NCBI RefSeq assembly: GCF_900091575.1
Contig: NZ_FMCR01000001.1
Location: 1,240,001 to 1,304,000 of the forward strand
Direction of reading: 5' to 3'
From: Micromonospora saelicesensis
GTDB taxonomy: Bacteria > Actinomycetota > Actinomycetes > Mycobacteriales > Micromonosporaceae
DNA length: 64,000 bases
Shown: piece after piece, positions 43,394-56,927 of the stretch
How positions within the stretch are numbered: the stretch's first letter is position 1
Layout: each line of letters starts with the position of its first letter
Made by a program: the position numbers and the translations under genes
The notes under the pieces: model-generated
What the model was told of the DNA's origin: nothing
Databases searched by the model: none
The model's input: the letters and a program-made list of their open reading frames with translations, nothing else

Positions 43394-44324
43394 TTGGCCG
43401 GGCGACCGCGACCGCGATTGCTTGGCGGACCGTGTGGGGGATGTAGCTGGGGTGGAGGGTGTCCTGCCAGGTGAAACGGAGAATGGTCCAGCCGGCGTTG
43501 ACCAGGCGGTTCTGGCGACGGCGGTCGGCGTAGGCGGCCTCCGGGGTGCCATGCGCGTCTCGGCCGTCCGCTTCGGCGATCAGCCTTGGGCCGCGCCAGC
43601 CCAGGTCACCGATGCCGAGCAGATAGCCGTCATCGTCGCGCACTTCCAACTGCAGCGTGTCCGGCGGCACCCGGCCGTCCACGCACCGCAGCCGACTACG
43701 CGTTTCCAGCGGCGACTGCGCGCGCCCGTCCGCCTCGGCGAGAAAGGCGCGTGCCATGATCGCGCCCCGACGTCCCCGGATCAGATTCGGAATGGCCGCC
43801 AGCTGCGCCGGATCGATGCGGCCCTGGTGCAGAGCTGAGTCGAGGACCGAGACCGCTGGATAACGATCAACCCGCAGGATGACGTCCGAGACGGTGCGAA
43901 GCGGAGAGGTCGCCGGAATGCCTGCAACGGTGACGATGTCGCCGGGGCCGACGGTCACCTGATGCACCGTCAACCACGGCACCAGGGAGCGCTGGGGTCG
44001 GGGTCGATCGACTGGCACCGAGACGTGGACCTGCGCTGTCCGGCGAAGACCCGCGATGCCGTGCAACTCCAACGCTGAGTCCAGAACAGCGAAGGCGCCT
44101 GGGCCGAGGCTCACGACAGCAGCGCGGATTCGCGCCCGCCGACGCGTCGAATCACTCAACTCCGCTTCTGGAACGAAGCAGCCACGGAGAAGCCGCTGCC
44201 ACCTGCCGGACCGGTGCAACTGTCGGATCTGGTCCCTGGTCAGGCCGGCACGCAATGCCTGGCCCAGGGTGACCATGCCGTCCTGCCCGGCCGCAATGTG
44301 GCGAAGAAGTTGATGTGCACCCAC
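43389..44324 (-). CDS. AbiEi-like N-terminal / DUF559 (Vsr-like) protein
   Basis: 311 aa. The N-terminus (about 1-75) is a winged-helix AbiEi_4-like domain (HQLLRHIAAGQDGMVTLGQAL, GLTRDQIRQLHRSGRWQRLLRG). The middle resembles the AbiEi C-terminal part. The end (about 215-311) is a DUF559 Vsr/MutH-type restriction-endonuclease-like domain: LIAEADGRDAHGTPEAAYADR then NAGWTILRFTW. The acidic, D-x-H and late K/R-W pattern suggests a nuclease fold, with activity unproven. Start is uncertain (GTG 44324 or 44330). It lies between purD and purA, framed by paired palindromes. No AbiEii toxin is adjacent. Confidence 0.75.
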   Translation of the reverse strand: MGAHQLLRHIAAGQDGMVTLGQALRAGLTRDQIRQLHRSGRWQRLLRGCFVPEAELSDSTRRRARIRAAVVSLGPGAFAVLDSALELHGIAGLRRTAQVHVSVPVDRPRPQRSLVPWLTVHQVTVGPGDIVTVAGIPATSPLRTVSDVILRVDRYPAVSVLDSALHQGRIDPAQLAAIPNLIRGRRGAIMARAFLAEADGRAQSPLETRSRLRCVDGRVPPDTLQLEVRDDDGYLLGIGDLGWRGPRLIAEADGRDAHGTPEAAYADRRRQNRLVNAGWTILRFTWQDTLHPSYIPHTVRQAIAVAVARPR

Positions 44325-44364
44325 ATCCACACCCTGCCCACCCGCCCCGCCCGAGCGAAGCCCC

Positions 44365-44394
44365 TGTGGACAACCCGCAAACCCCTGTGGATAA
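44365..44394 (-). promoter_or_regulatory. Two DnaA boxes
   Basis: Minus strand TTATCCACA (44386-44394) and TTGTCCACA (44365-44373), 21 bp apart, upstream of the nuclease-like gene. Both match classical DnaA-box sequences. Confidence 0.7.
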
Positions 44395-44408
44395 CCCACC
44401 GCCCGCCT

Positions 44409-44470
44409 CGGCGATCAAGAGCTTTGCGTCAACTTCGCGGGGAAATCTGACGCAAACTTCTTGATCACCG
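44409..44470. repeat. Palindrome upstream of the nuclease-like gene (left-hand member of a pair)
   Basis: A 23-bp stem with three mismatches, core GATCAAGAGCTTTGCGTCA, arms 44409-44431 and 44448-44470. It differs from the 43334 core at one position. Confidence 0.8.
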
Positions 44471-44523
44471 AGGTGATCGCCTAGGCGGCGGGGTCGTGAT
44501 CGGGTGGGGTTTGGGGGGTCGGG

Positions 44524-49569
<5,046 letters not shown>

Positions 49570-49573
49570 CCCG

Positions 49574-49607
49574 CCGACGGCCGGCCCGATGTCGGGCCGG
49601 CCGTCGG
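49574..49607. terminator. Bidirectional terminator
   Basis: Perfect 16-bp stem (CCGACGGCCGGCCCGA and complement) with a two-base loop between the EspI-like gene and DUF3151. Confidence 0.88.
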
Positions 49608-49614
49608 GACGGGG

Positions 49615-50043
49615 TCAGTTGCTCGCCAGCGCGTCCGCCGCTTCCGGGTCGCAGTCGCGCAGGAACTGGGCACAGCGGGCCGCCTCGTCGGCCTCGCCGA
49701 TCTCGTCCGCCGCGCGGGACAGCACGTAGAGGCAGCGGAGGAAGCCCCGGTTGGGCTCGTGTGACCACGGCACCGGGCCGTGCCCCTTCCAACCACTGCG
49801 GCGCAGCTGGTCGAGGCCCCGGTGGTAACCGGTGCGGGCGTACGCGTACGCCGTCACCACCTGGCCCTGCGCGAACGCCCGCGCCGCGAGCTCCGCCCAG
49901 GCCGCGCTGTAGGTGGGGAAGCCGGCCGCCACGTTGGCGTACGCCTCATCGGTGCCGGCCTCGTCGGCGGCGGCCAGGGCGGCGTCGGCCTCGTCGTTCA
50001 CGGGCAGGCGGGTGGCCGGTGGCTCTGGCAAAAGGTTCTGCAT
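49615..50043 (-). CDS. DUF3151 family protein
   Basis: 142-aa helical protein of an actinobacterial family of unknown function. Conserved blocks: MQNLLPEPPATRLP, YANVAAGFPTYSAAWAELA, TAYAYARTGYHRGLDQLRRSGW and GHGPVPWSHEPNRGFLRCLYVL. The repeated helix-turn-helix-like pattern looks TPR-like. ATG 50043 is chosen at the start of the conserved block. Neighbourhood (purA, DUF3151, fba) matches mycobacteria. Confidence 0.88.
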   Translation of the reverse strand: MQNLLPEPPATRLPVNDEADAALAAADEAGTDEAYANVAAGFPTYSAAWAELAARAFAQGQVVTAYAYARTGYHRGLDQLRRSGWKGHGPVPWSHEPNRGFLRCLYVLSRAADEIGEADEAARCAQFLRDCDPEAADALASN

Positions 50044-50200
50044 CGCCCCATTCAACCCGCTGGACAGGGCGACACGCGAGCGGGTCGGCCGACGTGTCCC
50101 GCTGAACGGCTGAGGAGTTGGTCACGCCTGCGGCCTATGCCGCTGCCTGGTGTTTTCCACTACAACTAATGGTCCGGAGCCTCCCCAGGAACCGGTTATG

Positions 50201-50234
50201 CAGGAGCCCGGTGGCCACGACCACCGGGCTCCTG
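50201..50234. terminator. Perfect hairpin in a divergent intergenic region
   Basis: A 14-bp stem (CAGGAGCCCGGTGG and complement, 6-base loop). The flanking genes diverge, so there is no obvious transcript for it to end; it may mark a small RNA. Confidence 0.6.
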
Positions 50235-50292
50235 TCGGTTCCACCCCTGGCCCGAGGTTTGACCGGCCCTGGTGGAGGGGCAGGATGGCCGG

Positions 50293-51486
50293 GTGCCGAC
50301 CCCACCTCCCGCGGACGTCATCGAGCCGCACCTGCACGCCGGTGAGATCCAGACCCGGGCCGAGTTCGACCAACAGCTGACCATGGGTCGGCTGACCGGG
50401 CTGACCGTGCAGGGCCTGCGGCTCGACCTCGCGCCGGTGCCCGACCTGACCAGCGTCGACGTCGCCGGCACCCTCTTCGTCGGTTGCCGCTTCGCGTCCC
50501 GGGACGTGGGCGCCGACCTGGTCCGGCGCGGCGCGAACGTGGTGCCGCCGTTCTCCGGGTTGCCGTACCCGACCCAGCCGACGCACCTGTACACCCCGGA
50601 CGACCTGGCCGCCGGGTTCGCCGAGGGCGGGTTCACCGGGATGTACGACACCCGGGTGTACGACCACTACCGGGCGCACGGCGGCGCGTTGCCGGACGTC
50701 AAGGAGGCGCTGGGTCAGCGGCTGCACGACCACGGCGTGGACAACGCGCTGGCCGACGCCACCCGGGTCTGGTTGGCCGCACACGGGCCGCAGTCGGTGG
50801 TGGGCATCATGGGCGGGCACGCGGTGCGGCGCGGCAGTCCCGCGTACCGGATGGCGGCCGTGCTGGGTTGGGAGCTGGCGCGGGCCGACCGGCTGGTGGT
50901 GACCGGCGGCGGCCCGGGTGTGATGGAGGCCGCGAACCTCGGCGCCTACCTGGCGGACCGGCCGGCGACCGATGTGACGGCCGCGATCGACCTGCTGGCC
51001 ACCGCCCCCGACTTCACCGACCACCACCGGTACACGGCCACGGCCCTGACGGTCCGCCAGCGGTACGCGGGGGTGCCCCGGCAACGTGGCGACGACCGGG
51101 ACTGGGCGCGTGCGGGTGGTCTGGCCATTCCGACCTGGCTGTACGGGCACGAGCCGGCGAACCTGTTCGCCGGGCGGATCGCCAAGTACTTCTCGAACGC
51201 GATCCGGGAGGACACCATCCTGCGGCTCGCCCGGGGCGGCATCGTCTTCGCGCCGGGGCGGGCGGGCACCGTGCAGGAGGTGTTCCAGGCGGCCACCAAG
51301 ACCTACTACGGGACCGACGGCGCCAGCGGGGCGTACATCTTCCTGGACCGCGCCTACTGGACCGTCGAGCTGCCGGTGGAGGCGCTGTTGCGTCCGCTGC
51401 TGGCCGCGTCCCCGTTCGGTGACCTCTCGTCGACGATTCACCTCACCGACGACGTTCGCGAGGCCGTACGCCTGCTGACGACCTGA
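50293..51486 (+). CDS. LOG-family (lysine-decarboxylase-like) nucleotide hydrolase
   Basis: 397 aa from GTG 50293 (GTG 50272 possible). The Rossmann-like LOG domain (about 165-370) contains VVGIMGGHAVRRGSPAYRMA, then RLVVTGGGPGVMEAANLGAYL, and FAPGRAGTVQEVFQA. LOG enzymes hydrolyse nucleoside monophosphates such as cytokinin ribotides, using an R and a PGGxGT-E motif. Here the motif is PGRAGTVQE, so the second glycine is lost. Residues 1-160 form an unassigned extra domain. The longer length resembles PpnN rather than plant LOG. Confidence 0.75.
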   Translation: MPTPPPADVIEPHLHAGEIQTRAEFDQQLTMGRLTGLTVQGLRLDLAPVPDLTSVDVAGTLFVGCRFASRDVGADLVRRGANVVPPFSGLPYPTQPTHLYTPDDLAAGFAEGGFTGMYDTRVYDHYRAHGGALPDVKEALGQRLHDHGVDNALADATRVWLAAHGPQSVVGIMGGHAVRRGSPAYRMAAVLGWELARADRLVVTGGGPGVMEAANLGAYLADRPATDVTAAIDLLATAPDFTDHHRYTATALTVRQRYAGVPRQRGDDRDWARAGGLAIPTWLYGHEPANLFAGRIAKYFSNAIREDTILRLARGGIVFAPGRAGTVQEVFQAATKTYYGTDGASGAYIFLDRAYWTVELPVEALLRPLLAASPFGDLSSTIHLTDDVREAVRLLTT

Positions 51487-51491
51487 CGACG

Positions 51492-51523
51492 ACGGCCGAC
51501 TCCCCGTGCGGGGAGCCGGCCGT
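51492..51523. terminator. Bidirectional terminator
   Basis: A 14-bp stem with one mismatch and a GTGC loop between the convergent LOG and fba genes. Confidence 0.85.
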
Positions 51524-51537
51524 TAAGTGGGACGTCG

Positions 51538-52563
<1,026 letters not shown>

Positions 52564-52699
52564 GTGATGTGCTCCTTACTTACCACTCTCGGCCGTGCTG
52601 GCCGCTGTTCTTCATTTGTGCGCCGGACCGCGCTGTCCTCCGCCCGGAAGTATCCCGTAGGTGAGGTGCGCCGGAACAACCGACCCGGGTGCTAGCCGT

Positions 52700-53083
52700 T
52701 CATCGGCGGTCCAGGTTGTCCGGCACGATGACGCTGATCAACCAGGTCACCACGGTCATCACGATGGCTCCCCAGAACGCCGGCCAGAATCCGTCCACCT
52801 GGAACGGCAGGTCGAGCCCGCGGGCGATGCGGTCGGTGAGCAGGAACAGCAACGCGTTGACCACCAGCGCGAACAGGCCCAGGGTCAGCAGGTAGAACAC
52901 GCAGCCGACGACCCGGATCACCGGCTTGAGCACCGCGTTGATCACGCCGAAGATCAGGGCCACCACGATCAGGGTGAGGACGGTGTTGCCACCCGAGCGT
53001 CCATGCACGTCGACGCCGGGCACGATCAGCGTGGTTATCCACAACGCGACCGCGGTGATCGCCAGTCTGATGAGGAAGCCCAC
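52700..53083 (-). CDS. Phage-holin-4-like small membrane protein
   Basis: 127 aa with four transmembrane helices, belonging to the holin-4-like membrane family that is widespread outside phages. Blocks: GFLIRLAITAVALWITTLIV, VALIFGVINAVLKPVIRVVG, LYLLTLGLFALVVNALLF-like and PAFWGAIVMTVVTWLISV. GTG 53083. No lysis genes are adjacent, so a holin role is unlikely. Confidence 0.8.
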   Translation of the reverse strand: MGFLIRLAITAVALWITTLIVPGVDVHGRSGGNTVLTLIVVALIFGVINAVLKPVIRVVGCVFYLLTLGLFALVVNALLFLLTDRIARGLDLPFQVDGFWPAFWGAIVMTVVTWLISVIVPDNLDRR

Positions 53084-53204
53084 GGCACCATCCTGGCACC
53101 GGGTCGCGTCGCAGAGGGCTGATTCCGCCTACTCCGCTTCCGGGCGGTGCGCCGGCCCAACCCGTACGGTGGGTGGGAACCGTGCCCCGAGACCCCCGGG
53201 AGGG

Positions 53205-53420
53205 ATGATGGGTCAGCCCGACGAGGACTTCACCCCCGGCGACCACCTCGCGCCCGACGAACGCGACCCCGAGGCGGACCCGGCCGACGCGGTCGAGCAG
53301 GCCACGGTCGCCGGCCCGGCCGACGTCGACAGTGAGCCGCACCGCGGCCTGGAGGTCGACGACTGGGACGCGATGGAGCAGGCCCGGGTGGTCACCGGGG
53401 ACGAGGACGACTACCGCTGA
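53205..53420 (+). CDS. Small acidic protein of unknown function
   Basis: 71 aa, strongly acidic (about 20 Asp/Glu) with no signal peptide. Segments: DEDFTPGDHLAPDERDPEA, EVDDWDAMEQARVV and a DEDDYR end. GGGAGGG lies directly before a double ATG (53205/53208), supporting expression. I do not recognise a family. Codon usage is normal for the region. Confidence 0.6.
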   Translation: MMGQPDEDFTPGDHLAPDERDPEADPADAVEQATVAGPADVDSEPHRGLEVDDWDAMEQARVVTGDEDDYR

Positions 53421-53567
53421 TTCCGTCGCGGGGTCGGCTGCCCGTTGCGACAGGGGTGTTCAGCCGTTCGGGTCATTGGACAAATATCGATCCGAAGGGG
53501 TTACCGGAGGAGTCGGGGCGTCCCTAGGTTGGACGAGCGCCACCTGTATCCCCACGGGAGGACCCCC

Positions 53568-55133
53568 ATGCTCAAGCACTCGCTCCGCTGGCTGACCGGG
53601 CTCGGCGCCGCCGGCGCATTGGTCGCCGCCTCCGCCACCCCCGCCGTCGCCGCGGCCGCAATCGAGCCGTACTTCCAGGACACCACCCTGGCCGTCGGCG
53701 CGGAGCCGACCACCCGCGCCCTGTTCCTGTACACGGACGAGCCGACGACGCTCACCAACCTCTCCGTGCGGTACGACTACCGCTCCCTGGCCAACAAGAT
53801 CACCCTCGCTCCCGAGGACGGCCAGCGGTGCACCGCCCCGGAGCCGGGCGTTCTCGCCTGCACGGAGGCCTTCGATGTCGTCCTGAGCGAGATGCCACCT
53901 CTGGGCAGCGGGGTCTACCGCAACACGGCGAAGAGGGTAGACATCGGCCTCACCGAAGATGCGCAGCTCGGTGACTCCGGGGACATCGTGGTCAGTTTCC
54001 GGGCGGCCGGCGGGCGGCAGGGCAGCTACACGTCCCGAATCCGGGTCGGCGAGGGGGTCGACCTGGCCGGAGGGCCGTTCACCACCGTCTCGTCCAAGCC
54101 GGGTGGGAAGTTCACGGTGCCGCTGGTCGTGGCCAACGCCGGCGACAAGACGGTCGAGGGGTTCGTCGCGGTCTTCGACCTCGCCTACTCGATCCGGACC
54201 AGGGATCGGTTCAGCAACTGCCGCTACTCCGACGACCACCTGGTCTCCTGCGAGTTCGACGAGGAGATCCCGGTGGGCACCGGGCTGGCCACCACGCTGA
54301 ACCTCGAACTCGCCAAGGACACCTACGCGCCGACCAACCAGTCCGGCTACGCCCAGTTCATGACCACTGCCGACTTCGAGGACCTGACCCGGGTGCGGGA
54401 AGCAGTCGGCGCCCGGGCTGCCACTCCCGGCACCGGCCCGAAACTGACTCTGGCCAAGGCACCCGGCGCAACGCGGCAGGCCGACCAGACCGACGTCGGC
54501 CCGGGCAACGACTACACCGGGTGGACCATCAAGGCCACCGGCACGAACGGCACCGACCTCGCGGCGATCGGCGCCACCCTCAAGGGGACGGCCGGTGCCG
54601 TCGTCACGGCCACCGTCGGCTTCCGGAACAACGGCCCGGCGACGCTCGACAATGTGAGCGAAGAGTACGAGGCCGTCACCCACACCGACGTCGAGCTACC
54701 GCCGGGCACCACCGCCGTCGAGGTCCCCGGCAACTGCTGGTTGCGCCAGGACACCACCCGCACGTACCTGTGCGCCTCGGAGATGCTCCTGGTGGCCGGG
54801 CAGACGTACACCATGAAGTTCCGGCTGCGCATCGACAAGGTCATCCCCAACGCCCGGGGCGCGGTCCGGGTCAACGCGCCGTGCGAATGCCCCGCCGGCG
54901 GCAGCTTCCAGGGCGACATCAAACCGGCCAACGACAAGGCCACCATCGTGGTCAACGCGGCCCAGGGCGGCGGTGGCCAAGGTGATGGTGACGGTGGCGG
55001 CGGTGGCGGTGGTTCGCTGCCCATCACCGGTGCCCCCACCAACCTGATCGCCGGCATCGGCGCCCTGCTGCTCGTCACCGGTGTGGGCTGCTACCTGCTC
55101 GCCCGACGCCAAGGCAGCCGCTTCACCGCCTGA
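53568..55133 (+). CDS. Cell-wall-anchored LPITG surface protein (copy A)
   Basis: 521-aa exported protein. Signal peptide at 1-28 (MLKHSLRWL, AVAAA). The body has Ig-like beta-rich segments such as VGEGVDLAGGPFTTVSSKPGG and TVGFRNNGPATLDN. A Gly-rich linker leads to the sorting signal LPITG, then a transmembrane helix and basic tail RRQGSR. ATG 53568 follows GGAGG. It is related to the gene at 56928 (shared signal-peptide pattern, RVGEGVDL/EVGEGVDL, NNGPA blocks). No sortase gene is in the window. Confidence 0.85.
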   Translation: MLKHSLRWLTGLGAAGALVAASATPAVAAAAIEPYFQDTTLAVGAEPTTRALFLYTDEPTTLTNLSVRYDYRSLANKITLAPEDGQRCTAPEPGVLACTEAFDVVLSEMPPLGSGVYRNTAKRVDIGLTEDAQLGDSGDIVVSFRAAGGRQGSYTSRIRVGEGVDLAGGPFTTVSSKPGGKFTVPLVVANAGDKTVEGFVAVFDLAYSIRTRDRFSNCRYSDDHLVSCEFDEEIPVGTGLATTLNLELAKDTYAPTNQSGYAQFMTTADFEDLTRVREAVGARAATPGTGPKLTLAKAPGATRQADQTDVGPGNDYTGWTIKATGTNGTDLAAIGATLKGTAGAVVTATVGFRNNGPATLDNVSEEYEAVTHTDVELPPGTTAVEVPGNCWLRQDTTRTYLCASEMLLVAGQTYTMKFRLRIDKVIPNARGAVRVNAPCECPAGGSFQGDIKPANDKATIVVNAAQGGGGQGDGDGGGGGGGSLPITGAPTNLIAGIGALLLVTGVGCYLLARRQGSRFTA

Positions 55134-55148
55134 CCCACCCGACCGACC

Positions 55149-55184
55149 GACGCCCCGCCGTCCGTACCCGGCCGGCGGGGCGTC
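55149..55184. terminator. Bidirectional terminator
   Basis: Perfect 12-bp stem (GACGCCCCGCCG and complement) with a 12-base loop between the LPITG gene and the LCP gene. Confidence 0.8.
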
Positions 55185-55203
55185 GTCGCGAACTCCCCGT
55201 CCG

Positions 55204-56265
55204 TCACCGGACGGGATTGACCTGCTCCGGGTGCTGCGCCACCCACTGCGCCAACCGATCCTCGCGCAGCGCGGCGAGGAACTCCGGGCCCTGCTTCGGG
55301 TCCAGCGGCAGCCGCGAAGCGTTGCCCACCGGGGTGCCGACCGGCAGGCTGAGCCCCACCGGGTCGACGCTCTCCAGCTCGGGTAGTACCGCCACCAGCC
55401 TGGTCAGCGACAGGCCGTCGTCGTCGACCGCCAGACCCTTACCGGGGGCCGCCAGCAGCGCGGTGAGCCGTACCGGATTGGTCAGCACGTCCTGGGCGAC
55501 CACCCGCCGGACCAGCCCGGCGACGTAGCGCTGGGCGTTGCGGTCCCGGTCCAACGCGCCGTCGGGCAGGTACCGCCGTTGCCGCAACAGGTCGACCGAG
55601 GCAGCACCGTCGAGCCGCTGACAGCCGGCCGGGAAGGTCCGGCGGGTGTGCCAGGACCGAACCTCCTTCGGGAGACACACCTCCACCCCGTCGACCGCAT
55701 CGGTGATCCGGCGCAGACCGGCGAAGGTCAGCACCGCGCCAGCGTCGACGCGTACCCCGGTCAGGTCGGCGACCACCCGGCGGGTCAGGTCGTAGCCGGC
55801 GTCCAGGTCGGGCCGGGGCTCGCCGGCACCGCTGTAGAACGCGCTGTTGAGCTTCTCGCTCCCACGGCCGGGGATCGAAACCTCCAGGTCGCGCGGCAAC
55901 GAGATGAGGTACGGGCGGCTCCGATCGGCCGGGACGTGCACCAGCAGGACGGAGTCCGCCAACCGGTACGGCGGTTGCTCGCCGAAGCCGTCCACCCCGA
56001 GCAGCAGGACGTTCAACGCCCCGGACCGCCCGACAGCCGGTTGGCCGGACGACGCGGGGCCCTCCGCCGGCCGATCGGGGCGCAGTTGCGGCACCCCGAC
56101 TCCGAGCGCGCCGAGCAGGGCGAGCGTGACGCCAGCGGCCTGGAACCGCTGCCGGCGGCGACGGCGGACAGCGGCGAGCCGGTCGATCGCGACCCGTAGC
56201 GGGCCGGTCGACGGGGTCAACGTCTCGTGCCGGGCGAACGCGGCACGCAGGTCGTCCTCGATCAT
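55204..56265 (-). CDS. LCP (LytR-CpsA-Psr) family transferase with anti-sigma-like N-terminus
   Basis: 353 aa. The LCP domain (about 95-300) attaches polymers to peptidoglycan. It shows NVLLLGVDG, RLADSVLLVHVPADRSRPYLISLPRDLEV, SGAGEP-containing substrate loop and FPAGCQRLDG with RQRRYLPDGALDRDRNAQRYV. A single transmembrane helix at about 43-62 is preceded by a cytoplasmic tail MIEDDLRAAFARHE and RRRRRQRF, like the sigma-partner protein at 40672. It directly follows a SigE-family sigma gene (stop TGA at 56268). ATG 56265 fits GGAGG spacing; GTG 56271 is alternative. Confidence 0.88.
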   Translation of the reverse strand: MIEDDLRAAFARHETLTPSTGPLRVAIDRLAAVRRRRRQRFQAAGVTLALLGALGVGVPQLRPDRPAEGPASSGQPAVGRSGALNVLLLGVDGFGEQPPYRLADSVLLVHVPADRSRPYLISLPRDLEVSIPGRGSEKLNSAFYSGAGEPRPDLDAGYDLTRRVVADLTGVRVDAGAVLTFAGLRRITDAVDGVEVCLPKEVRSWHTRRTFPAGCQRLDGAASVDLLRQRRYLPDGALDRDRNAQRYVAGLVRRVVAQDVLTNPVRLTALLAAPGKGLAVDDDGLSLTRLVAVLPELESVDPVGLSLPVGTPVGNASRLPLDPKQGPEFLAALREDRLAQWVAQHPEQVNPVR

Positions 56266-56267
56266 GT

Positions 56268-56747
56268 TCACGCCTCCACGTACTCGGCCCGAAGCGTGGC
56301 CAGGGCCCGGGAGATGGACGAACGGACGGTCCCGACGGCACAGCCGAGGATGTCGGCGATCTCGACGTCGGGCAGGTCCTCGTAGTAGCGCAGCACCAGA
56401 GCAGCCCGCTGCCGACGTGGCAGCCGGGACAACCAGGACCAGACCTGGTCGCGGTCCACGGCGGACTGGGCGTGGTCGGTGGGCACCGGCACCGACGCGT
56501 CGGGCTCCCCGCGCAGCAGCACCCGGCGCACCCACGAGCCGCGCCGCCAGTCGACGTACTGGTTGGTGAGCATCCGGCGTACGTAACGCTCTGGCGAGTC
56601 CGCGCGGGCGACCCGACGCCAGTTGAGCTGGACCCGGACCATGGTCTCCTGGACCAGATCCTGAGCCTGGTGTGGTTCGCCGGTCAGCATCACCGCGTAC
56701 CGCAGTAGCGGGGCCAGCCGCGCGTCGGCGAACTCCTCGTACGTCAC
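56268..56747 (-). CDS. SigE-family sigma factor
   Basis: Group IV sigma factor (159 aa). Region 2 (about 8-75: LLRYAVMLTGEPHQAQDLVQ with ETMVRVQLNW, YVRRMLTNQYVDWRR) binds the -10; region 4 (about 105-158: LPRRQRAALVLRYYEDLPD, IADILGCAVGTVRSSISRAL) binds the -35. GTG 56747 has GGGAGG upstream. It is coupled to the LCP gene and flanked by two LPITG protein genes, so it may control cell-wall functions including those genes. Confidence 0.92.
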   Translation of the reverse strand: MTYEEFADARLAPLLRYAVMLTGEPHQAQDLVQETMVRVQLNWRRVARADSPERYVRRMLTNQYVDWRRGSWVRRVLLRGEPDASVPVPTDHAQSAVDRDQVWSWLSRLPRRQRAALVLRYYEDLPDVEIADILGCAVGTVRSSISRALATLRAEYVEA

Positions 56748-56927
56748 TGCACCTCCCGGGGGCTCCTGCCTCAGATGACGGAAGCGGACCGACCGAACGT
56801 TGCGGTGACTCTGATCAACCGTTTGGTTCGTCTTATCCAGTGGGCGGTTCCGAGGGCTGCAATCAGCCTTAGCGATTCCTTAAGATCCGCAGGCTCCACC
56901 TGATCCCCCAACTGGAGGAACCCCCTC

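Noticed and set aside
43389..44324. Complete AbiE toxin-antitoxin system
   Set aside because: No AbiEii nucleotidyltransferase gene is adjacent.
44365..44394. Chromosomal origin
   Set aside because: Only two DnaA boxes, no AT-rich segment and no dnaA/dnaN/gyrB neighbours.
50140..50260. Possible tRNA (GGTTCC-like T-arm)
   Set aside because: No acceptor stem or anticodon arm can be formed; the fold is a simple hairpin.
52700..53083. Prophage remnant based on the holin-like protein
   Set aside because: No other phage genes; this family is common in non-phage contexts.
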